Shown piece after piece: positions 1-5,284 of a DNA stretch of 8,486 nt (position 1 is its first letter; every line of letters starts with the position of its first letter). The stretch is from an uncultured Ruminococcus sp. (GTDB taxonomy: Bacteria > Bacillota > Clostridia > Oscillospirales > Ruminococcaceae). The stretch is taken from assembly GCA_947589205.1 (NCBI GenBank), contig CANQCJ010000086.1, positions 1-8,486 of the forward strand, in the 5' to 3' direction. The notes under the pieces were generated by a model, which made no database searches, was not told the origin of the DNA, and saw nothing but the letters and a program-made list of their open reading frames with translations. A program made the translations under genes and the position numbers.

Positions 1-190
1 TAAGCTGACTAACAAAGCCGTTATCGAGGCTCTCGACGGTCTGCCGCCCGCAAAGCTGCACTGCTCGGTGCTCGCCGAACAAGCCACAAAAGCCGCTCTC
101 GCCGACTACTACCGCAAAAACGGTATCGACCCCGAGCCTATTATCGGTAAGATCGACGACTGCGCCGATTGTGAAAGCTGCGGCGCATGA
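1..190 (+). CDS. nifU: NifU/IscU-like iron-sulfur cluster assembly scaffold, C-terminal part
   Basis: This is the last 62 codons of a gene that begins left of the window; the reading frame starts at base 2 and ends at TGA 188-190. The segment ALDGLPPAKLHCSVLAEQA is the classic C-terminal signature of the IscU/NifU N-terminal domain family. The cysteine of LHCS (bases 62-64) corresponds to the third conserved cluster-ligand cysteine of that family. Proteins of this family act in the cytoplasm, accepting sulfur from a cysteine desulfurase and assembling transient Fe-S clusters for transfer to apoproteins. The fold is followed by a helix (about LADYYRKNGID) and an unusual tail, DDCADCESCGA, with a CxxCxxC pattern. 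The stop overlaps the rnhA start as ATGA, so the two genes are probably co-transcribed and translationally coupled. The family call is secure; the choice between the names NifU and IscU is convention, since the other domains lie outside the window. Confidence 0.9.
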   Translation, partial: KLTNKAVIEALDGLPPAKLHCSVLAEQATKAALADYYRKNGIDPEPIIGKIDDCADCESCGA

Positions 191-636
191 GCCTTACTCA
201 CGTTGAAATTTTTACCGACGGCGCGTGCTCCGGCAACCCCGGTCCGGGCGGCTGGGGGGCGGTGCTTCGCTGCGGCGATACCGTTAAGGAGCTTTCAGGC
301 GGCGAAGCCGAAACCACTAACAACCGCATGGAGCTGTCCGCCGTTATAGCCGCGCTGTCGGCGTTGAAACGCCCCTGCCGCGTTACACTTACAAGCGACT
401 CGAAGTACGTCGTCGACGCGGTCACTAAGGGCTGGGCGAAAAAATGGCAGGCGAACAGCTGGGTGAAGCCCGACAAAAAGCCCGCGCTCAATCCCGACCT
501 CTGGGAAAAACTCCTCGCCCTCCTCGACGTTCACGAAGTGACGTTCGTCTGGGTCAAGGGTCACGCGGGTCACCCCGAAAACGAACGCTGCGACAAGCTC
601 GCAGTCGAACAAAGCAAAAAATGGAGCGGTATTTAG
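187..636 (+). CDS. rnhA: Ribonuclease HI
   Basis: The product has 149 residues, close to the usual 150-155 for bacterial RNase HI. It is a cytoplasmic, metal-dependent endonuclease that cuts the RNA strand of RNA-DNA hybrids, for example R-loops and primer remnants. The family motifs are all present: FTDGACSGNPGPGGWG at residues 9-24, TTNNRMEL at 43-50, TSDSKYV at 69-75, and VKGHAGHPENERCD at 123-136. The catalytic set reads as D11, E49, D71, H126 and D136, matching D10, E48, D70, H124 and D134 of the E. coli enzyme. The basic, Trp-rich segment at about residues 81-95 (KGWAKKWQANSWVKP) corresponds to the substrate-binding handle, so this is the handle-bearing E. coli type. The ATG sits in the overlap with the upstream scaffold gene. 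No good Shine-Dalgarno precedes it, so initiation probably relies on coupling. The family's usual N-terminus (M-x-x-VEIFTDG) supports this start. The stop codon lies inside the loop of the downstream terminator hairpin. Confidence 0.97.
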   Translation: MSLTHVEIFTDGACSGNPGPGGWGAVLRCGDTVKELSGGEAETTNNRMELSAVIAALSALKRPCRVTLTSDSKYVVDAVTKGWAKKWQANSWVKPDKKPALNPDLWEKLLALLDVHEVTFVWVKGHAGHPENERCDKLAVEQSKKWSGI

Positions 637-652
637 CCGCTCCTCTTTTTTT
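616..652. terminator. Bidirectional rho-independent terminator between rnhA and the GH74 gene
   Basis: A perfect 7-bp stem, GGAGCGG (623-629) with CCGCTCC (637-643), encloses a 7-base loop. On the plus strand it is followed by TCTTTTTTT (644-652), terminating the nifU-rnhA transcript. On the minus strand the stem is followed by ATTTTTTG (complement of 615-622), so it can also terminate the GH36-GH74 transcript, whose stop codon is at 654-656. The rnhA stop codon TAG (634-636) is in the loop. The stem and T-tracts are seen directly; use in both directions is inferred from the convergent genes. Confidence 0.88.
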
Positions 653-653
653 A

Positions 654-2957
654 TTATTCCTTCGGCTGCCCCATTATGATACCGCGTCCGTTTGTGGAAA
701 TGTAGACCCTGCCGAAAACCTTGGGGTCGCCGGAAATAACGTTGTTGACGTTGCCCCAGCGTTGGGTGTCGTCGTTGATGCGCTTCCAGGTCGCGCCCTT
801 GTCGGTGGACATATACACTCCCCTGCCCTCGTTGTTGGCTTCGCCGAGCATGAACAGCGTCAGATAGTCCGCGCCGTCGGCGGCTTTGCCGAGAGAAACG
901 CAGGAGCAGTCTTGGATATCCTTGGAAACCGGAACGAACTCCGCGTCGCCGTCCGCGTCAAGGTAGTAAACGCCGCCCGCGCCGACACTTATCCACAGGT
1001 CGCCCTCGACCGTCGGGGCAGCCTCATAGGTGAAATTGGCAAGCAGCATCTCCGCGATGACCTCCCAAGTCTCGCCGCCGTCCGCAGTCATGTAAAATTT
1101 ACCGTCTCTGGTAGCATAGAACCTGTCGGGATTTACCTTGTCTGTCTCGATTTGACAGCCCGCCGGCAAGCCCTCGACCTTTGTCCAGCTTTCGCCGAAA
1201 TCACGGGTCAGATAGACGGAGCTTCCGGGCGCGCCGGGCTGCCAGAGCAGCGTTTTGCCGTCCGCAGACAGCTTGACCGTGCCGCCCGATTTGATGAACT
1301 GCACGCCGTCCTCCTCGGGCAGAGTTGCCACCTCCTGCCAGGTTTCCGCCGCGTCTGTCGAATACCACACCGTGCCGTTGTCCTCGTCGGTCGCGCGCAC
1401 CACGATGTTATAATCGAGCATCGCACAGTCGATCGAGGTCGATTTGAAATCGCCGAAATGCTCCTGCGGGGCTTTGGTCACGTCGGTGTGCTTGAAGCCG
1501 TAGAGGTCGCCGAGTATCGAATAAAGCTCCGGCGCGTTTTCATCGTTGGCGTTCGGGGAAACGAAATCGAAGATCGCGGTCTCCTCGATGCCCTGCGCCG
1601 CGACCGACAGCTTTATCGGGTTGTCCTCGACACCCGCTTTTATCGCAGTGGAAAGATTTTCCGTTTTGAAGATCGTCGCGCCCGTGCCGTACATTATTTC
1701 GTCCGCGTTGAACGGATTTATTGCAACGCCGGTCATCCACCAGCCGGGCTTGAGCTGCCCCTGCCAGTCCAGCCACTCGCACTCGCTGATGTCGAGGTCG
1801 TAGTGCCGCGCCGTCGTTTCGGGATCCCAGATGCCCGTCCAGGTCTCGCCGCCGTCAAAGCTCGTGAAAACGTTGTCGATGACCGCCCAGAGGTCAAGGG
1901 TCGTGCAGACGATCATGTTCGGGTCGCTCAGCGAGACACTCAGACCGCTGTAGCCGCAGGTGTAGCTGAGGTCGGGGGTTATTTCCGTCCATTTTCCATC
2001 TGAAATGGAATATTTTTGCACCGAACCGTTCATAACGTTATTCGGTCCGACCTTGTCGCCGAAGGTGCAGTAGAGATAGCCGTCCGAGGAAATTTCGCCC
2101 TGTATCGGCTTCATGCCGCTGTTTTTGCCGGTTTTGGCGTATGTCGGATTTTCCACTTCCTGCCAAGTTTCGCCCGCGTCGTCCGAACGGAAGATCACGT
2201 TGCCCTCGGGGCGCGCCGCGCCGACAAAGATCGTTTTGCACCTTTCGCCCGCGCTCGCGGAGCTTTTATCAAAGGCTATCCAGGTTATGCCGATCGAAAA
2301 GCCGTCCTCGCTGTAGCCGCCCTTGGTTGGAAAGCTTTCGACGAGCTTCCAGGTTTTGCCGTAATCCTCGGAGCGGAAAAGTCCGTCCGCGCGCGAACCG
2401 AAGTAGAGCACGCTGTTGTCGTTCGGGTCGATTTGCAGGCGTTCGCCCGCGCCTCTGCCGACCTCGTTGCCGCCCATGGCAAATTCTGTATCGACTTTTA
2501 TCCAGTTTTCGCCATAATCGTCAGAAATAAGCATAGCTCCGGCGGAATTTGTGTACGTTCCCGCCGCGAGGTAGACCCTGTTCGGCTCAACCGGGTCGGT
2601 GGCGACGCTTTCAATTCCCATTAAATTCCATTCATCAGAGCCGATAAAGTCGGTAATGCACTTCCATTTTCCGTCAACCAGCCTGTACGCGCCGCCTATG
2701 TCGGTGCGGCAGTAGGCAAGGCCCTCTTCTGTGGGGTTATATACAATATTTGGCACAAATCCGCCGCCCATAATGGTCGCGTTGCTCCACTCCCAACCGG
2801 TGTCGACCGGCTGTGCGTTATAAAATTCCTGTTTTTGGTCGGTCGAGCCGCTATCGGCGGGCTTTTCGCCGCCGCCCTCCTTCTTGGAACAGCCCGAGAG
2901 CGCACTTCCAAGCAATGCAGCTGCGCAGCCGACAGCTAAAATTTTCAATAATTTCAT
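654..2957 (-). CDS. GH74 family xyloglucanase / endo-beta-1,4-glucanase lipoprotein
   Basis: A 767-residue lipoprotein with the two-propeller architecture of glycoside hydrolase family 74. Known members are inverting enzymes that cut the beta-1,4-glucan backbone, mostly of xyloglucan. Residues 1-22 form a lipoprotein signal peptide with lipobox LSGC, making C23 the predicted lipidated cysteine; a charged, flexible linker follows to about residue 50. GH74 hallmarks are MGGGFVPNIVYNPTEEGLAYCRTDIGGAYR-type sequence at 63-92, GIESVATDP at 114-122, GRGAGERLQIDP at 168-178, GWWMTGVAINPFNAD at 405-419 with MYGTGATIF at 422-430, and STNGRGI at 754-760. D86 (TDIGGAYR) and D510 (STSID) align with the two catalytic aspartates known for the family. 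Eight Asp-box (BNR) motifs of the S-x-D-x-G-x-T-W type occur near residues 145, 196, 258, 366, 533, 584, 624 and 717; the fifth is degenerate. No CBM or dockerin follows. It is the second gene of an operon, 13 bp behind the GH36 gene. Endo versus reducing-end-specific action cannot be decided by eye. Confidence 0.92.
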   Translation of the reverse strand: MKLLKILAVGCAAALLGSALSGCSKKEGGGEKPADSGSTDQKQEFYNAQPVDTGWEWSNATIMGGGFVPNIVYNPTEEGLAYCRTDIGGAYRLVDGKWKCITDFIGSDEWNLMGIESVATDPVEPNRVYLAAGTYTNSAGAMLISDDYGENWIKVDTEFAMGGNEVGRGAGERLQIDPNDNSVLYFGSRADGLFRSEDYGKTWKLVESFPTKGGYSEDGFSIGITWIAFDKSSASAGERCKTIFVGAARPEGNVIFRSDDAGETWQEVENPTYAKTGKNSGMKPIQGEISSDGYLYCTFGDKVGPNNVMNGSVQKYSISDGKWTEITPDLSYTCGYSGLSVSLSDPNMIVCTTLDLWAVIDNVFTSFDGGETWTGIWDPETTARHYDLDISECEWLDWQGQLKPGWWMTGVAINPFNADEIMYGTGATIFKTENLSTAIKAGVEDNPIKLSVAAQGIEETAIFDFVSPNANDENAPELYSILGDLYGFKHTDVTKAPQEHFGDFKSTSIDCAMLDYNIVVRATDEDNGTVWYSTDAAETWQEVATLPEEDGVQFIKSGGTVKLSADGKTLLWQPGAPGSSVYLTRDFGESWTKVEGLPAGCQIETDKVNPDRFYATRDGKFYMTADGGETWEVIAEMLLANFTYEAAPTVEGDLWISVGAGGVYYLDADGDAEFVPVSKDIQDCSCVSLGKAADGADYLTLFMLGEANNEGRGVYMSTDKGATWKRINDDTQRWGNVNNVISGDPKVFGRVYISTNGRGIIMGQPKE

Positions 2958-2961
2958 ATTT

Positions 2962-2966
2962 CCTCC
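2962..2966 (-). promoter_or_regulatory. Ribosome binding site of the GH74 gene
   Basis: On the minus strand GGAGG is followed four bases later by the ATG at 2955-2957. It lies entirely in the 13-base gap after the GH36 stop, so the GH74 gene has its own initiation signal. It also supports this ATG, which leads straight into a signal peptide. Confidence 0.8.
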
Positions 2967-2970
2967 AGTC

Positions 2971-5166
2971 TCACTTCACCTTGATAAAGTGCAGCAGCTT
3001 CGCCTGATAATCTCCCCAAAGTCCGCCGATGTTCACGCCGCACTGCATCAGCGCCGCGCCCGACAGCTTTACGTCCGGCGTTTGCTCCTCAAAGTAGTAG
3101 GCGTTCGGGTCGAGACCCTTGAGCTTAACTCTGCGTGAACGTTCGTTCGGTCTGCAAAGCACCTGCACGAACTCGAACAACGCTTCCGACTTGTCTTTTG
3201 CTACAAACATCCATGCGTCCCAAAGATTGTCAGCAAACATATTTCCAATACGGTAGTGATCGCCCGTGCGCACGAGGACGTTATATTTGTTAAATTCTGC
3301 TATTTGTCCGGGTATCGCGTCGCGGTCTGCTTGGGGAATTTTGGTAACGTCAAGCTCGTATCCGAAAGTGCCGACCATCGCGACTGCGCCGCGAGTGGCG
3401 AACGGCGTGCTCCTGCCGGCCGTATGGTTAGGGCAGTCGGAGACGTGCGCGCCCATTGCCGAGCAGGGGTAGCAGAGCGAGGTGCCATACTGTATCTTGA
3501 GCCTTTCGACCGCATCGGTATCGTCGGAACACCATATCTGGGGGGAGTAATAGAGCATACCCGGGTCGAAGCGCGCGCCGCCGCCCGAGCAGTTTTCCAG
3601 CAGCAAATGCGGATAATCGGTCGTCAGCCGCTCCATCAGCTCATAAACGCCGAGGACGTAGCGGTGCCACAGCTCGCGCTGGCGTTCGCGCGGCAGGGCG
3701 TTGGACGCGACTTCTGTCAATTGTCGGTTCATATCCCATTTTATGTATTCGATGTTCGCCGAATCGAGTACCCTTCGCATCATCGAGTATACGTAGTCGC
3801 GGACGTCGCTGCGCGAGAAATCGAGGACGTACTGCTCGCGGCAGAGGGTCAGCGGTCTGCCTTTTACCTGAATTGCCCAGTCGGGGTGGGCGCGGTACAG
3901 CTCCGAGTCGGGCGAGATCATCTCCGGTTCAAACCAGATACCGAGCTTCATTCCGAGAGAATTTACCTTATCTGCCAGATTTTTCAGCCCGCCCGGCAGC
4001 TTTTTTTCGTAAACGAACCAGTCGCCGAGTGAAGAATTGTCAGCGTCGCGGTGTCCGAACCAGCCGTCGTCCATGACAAGCATTTCGATGCCGAGCTTTG
4101 ACGCCTGTTCGGCGATGGCGATGAGCTTTTCATCGGTGAAATCGAAGTAGGTCGCCTCCCAGTTGTTGATGAGGATCGGGCGGCGTTTGTCGCGGTACTC
4201 GCCGCGGATCAGGTTGCTTCTGTACAGATCGTGGAATGTTCGGGACATTTTGCCAATTCCGCTGTCAGAATATACCATCACGACCTCGGGAGCGGTGAAG
4301 CTTTCGCCCGGCTCAAGCAGCCAGCTAAAATCGCAGCCATTAATTCCCATCAGACAGCGGGTCTTTTTGTGCTGTGTGACCTCGGCTTCGGCAACGAAAT
4401 TTCCCGAGTAGACAAAGTTAAATCCGTAGACCTCCCCGATATCCTCATCAGCGTTATTGGCACAAATCGCCATAAACGGGTTGTTTTGGTGAGACGATTC
4501 GCCGCGCATCGAGTCGACAAGCTGTTTTCCGTGGTGCAGGCGGCAGCGTTCGGGTGCGCGTTCACGCGCCCAGGAGCCGTTGAGGGTTATCATGTCGTAT
4601 TTGTCGCTGTCTAGCTCCACGCAAGCCGAGTAAACGCGGGTCAGGGTGACGTTATCGCCGCTTACATTTTTTACCACGACCGAGCGCGTGATAACATCTA
4701 GCTGCGCGAAAGCCGTGTAGATCAGCGTGACCTCCAAGCCTGCGGGCTTGTCCTCCATCAGGACTTCAAGCGTCTGGGCTTCGTCGGGCGTGTTGGCAAA
4801 GGTTGCCGGAAGTCCTGCAAGCTTCGGCTTACCGTCGTAAATTTTGTACGATTTGTAGCGAAGATCGCAGGTGGTCGCGCCGTTTTTGTCGACGATCGAA
4901 AACGCGTGTTCGCGATAATCGCCGAGACCGAAGCAGGGGTACTCGAACGGCAGCGTGTCCATGTAGCAAGCGAGATCGCGGTTGTTGACCTCGGGCGTAA
5001 ACGGGTTTTCGTCGAGTCGCAGCAGGTAGGTCAGGTCGTCATCGGGGAGCGACTTGCCAAAATAAACGTGAGCAAGATAGCCGCCCGGCGCGACCTTCAG
5101 CATATAGCAGGTGTCCTTTGCGGTGAGCTTAAAGCTCATTTGATTTTCGTTAAATTTTACAGGCAT
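2971..5166 (-). CDS. GH36 alpha-galactosidase
   Basis: This 731-residue protein is the full length of bacterial GH36 alpha-galactosidases (about 720-745). They are retaining enzymes that release terminal alpha-1,6-galactose from melibiose, raffinose-family oligosaccharides and galactomannan fragments. Numbered from the chosen ATG, an N-terminal beta-supersandwich domain spans about 1-320, a TIM barrel about 325-640, and a C-terminal beta domain follows. Motifs are NNWEATYFDF (334-343), LVMDDGWFG (363-371), LGIWFEPEM (408-416), KWDMNR (476-481; D478 the predicted nucleophile), ENCSGGGARFD (524-534) and CSDDTDA (546-552; D548 the predicted acid/base). There is no signal peptide, so it should work in the cytoplasm on imported sugars. 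A longer frame from a TTG at 5196 is rejected because that codon lies just after the -10 box. The ATG at 5164-5166 has GGAGG eight bases upstream. It is the first gene of a two-gene operon with the GH74 lipoprotein gene. Family assignment is firm; the natural substrate is inferred. Confidence 0.95.
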   Translation of the reverse strand: MPVKFNENQMSFKLTAKDTCYMLKVAPGGYLAHVYFGKSLPDDDLTYLLRLDENPFTPEVNNRDLACYMDTLPFEYPCFGLGDYREHAFSIVDKNGATTCDLRYKSYKIYDGKPKLAGLPATFANTPDEAQTLEVLMEDKPAGLEVTLIYTAFAQLDVITRSVVVKNVSGDNVTLTRVYSACVELDSDKYDMITLNGSWARERAPERCRLHHGKQLVDSMRGESSHQNNPFMAICANNADEDIGEVYGFNFVYSGNFVAEAEVTQHKKTRCLMGINGCDFSWLLEPGESFTAPEVVMVYSDSGIGKMSRTFHDLYRSNLIRGEYRDKRRPILINNWEATYFDFTDEKLIAIAEQASKLGIEMLVMDDGWFGHRDADNSSLGDWFVYEKKLPGGLKNLADKVNSLGMKLGIWFEPEMISPDSELYRAHPDWAIQVKGRPLTLCREQYVLDFSRSDVRDYVYSMMRRVLDSANIEYIKWDMNRQLTEVASNALPRERQRELWHRYVLGVYELMERLTTDYPHLLLENCSGGGARFDPGMLYYSPQIWCSDDTDAVERLKIQYGTSLCYPCSAMGAHVSDCPNHTAGRSTPFATRGAVAMVGTFGYELDVTKIPQADRDAIPGQIAEFNKYNVLVRTGDHYRIGNMFADNLWDAWMFVAKDKSEALFEFVQVLCRPNERSRRVKLKGLDPNAYYFEEQTPDVKLSGAALMQCGVNIGGLWGDYQAKLLHFIKVK

Positions 5167-5174
5167 CGTTATTA

Positions 5175-5179
5175 CCTCC
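5175..5179 (-). promoter_or_regulatory. Ribosome binding site deciding the GH36 start
   Basis: On the minus strand GGAGG stands eight bases before the ATG at 5164-5166. The alternative in-frame TTG 30 bases upstream has no such site and falls at about the transcription start, so this site fixes the protein at 731 residues. Confidence 0.85.
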
Positions 5180-5198
5180 GTTGTTATTTTACACAATT

Positions 5199-5227
5199 AT
5201 TATACCACATTTTGCGCCGGATTGCAA
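5199..5227 (-). promoter_or_regulatory. Sigma-A type promoter with extended -10 for the GH36-GH74 operon
   Basis: Read on the minus strand, a consensus -10 TATAAT (5199-5204) is preceded by TGG, giving the extended -10 form TGnTATAAT. A 17-base spacer separates it from TTGCAA (5222-5227), a 4-of-6 match to the -35 consensus. Transcription would start near 5192, leaving a leader of about 25 bases before the GH36 ATG. No convincing operator was found. The promoter sits only about 11 bases beyond the T-tract of the preceding gene's terminator. Confidence 0.8.
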
Positions 5228-5237
5228 GTACTTTAAC

Positions 5238-5268
5238 AAAAAAAGCGGAGACCCTTTCGGATCTCCGC
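5238..5268 (-). terminator. Rho-independent terminator of the large modular protein gene
   Basis: On the minus strand a 10-bp stem (arms 5259-5268 and 5245-5254, one G-T wobble) closes a GAAA tetraloop and is followed directly by seven T residues (complement of 5238-5244). It begins 16 bases after the stop codon at 5285-5287. It separates this gene from the promoter of the GH36-GH74 operon, so the two minus-strand units are transcriptionally independent. In the plus direction no T-tract follows, so it is one-directional. Confidence 0.93.
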
Positions 5269-5284
5269 AGTTTAAGCAATTAAA

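Noticed and set aside
444..2003. A 519-codon plus-strand open frame across rnhA and antisense to the GH74 gene
   Set aside because: It overlaps two strongly recognised genes, has an Arg/Ala/Val-heavy composition with no recognisable domain, and is what a GC-rich gene gives on its complementary strand.
5182..5195. A TG...CA 14-mer just downstream of the -10 box, considered as a catabolite-control (cre) operator
   Set aside because: The central CG of the cre consensus is missing and the half-sites are not symmetric beyond four bases.
5167..5196. N-terminal extension of the GH36 protein from a TTG codon
   Set aside because: The TTG lies right behind the -10 box and lacks a ribosome binding site, while the internal ATG has a good one.
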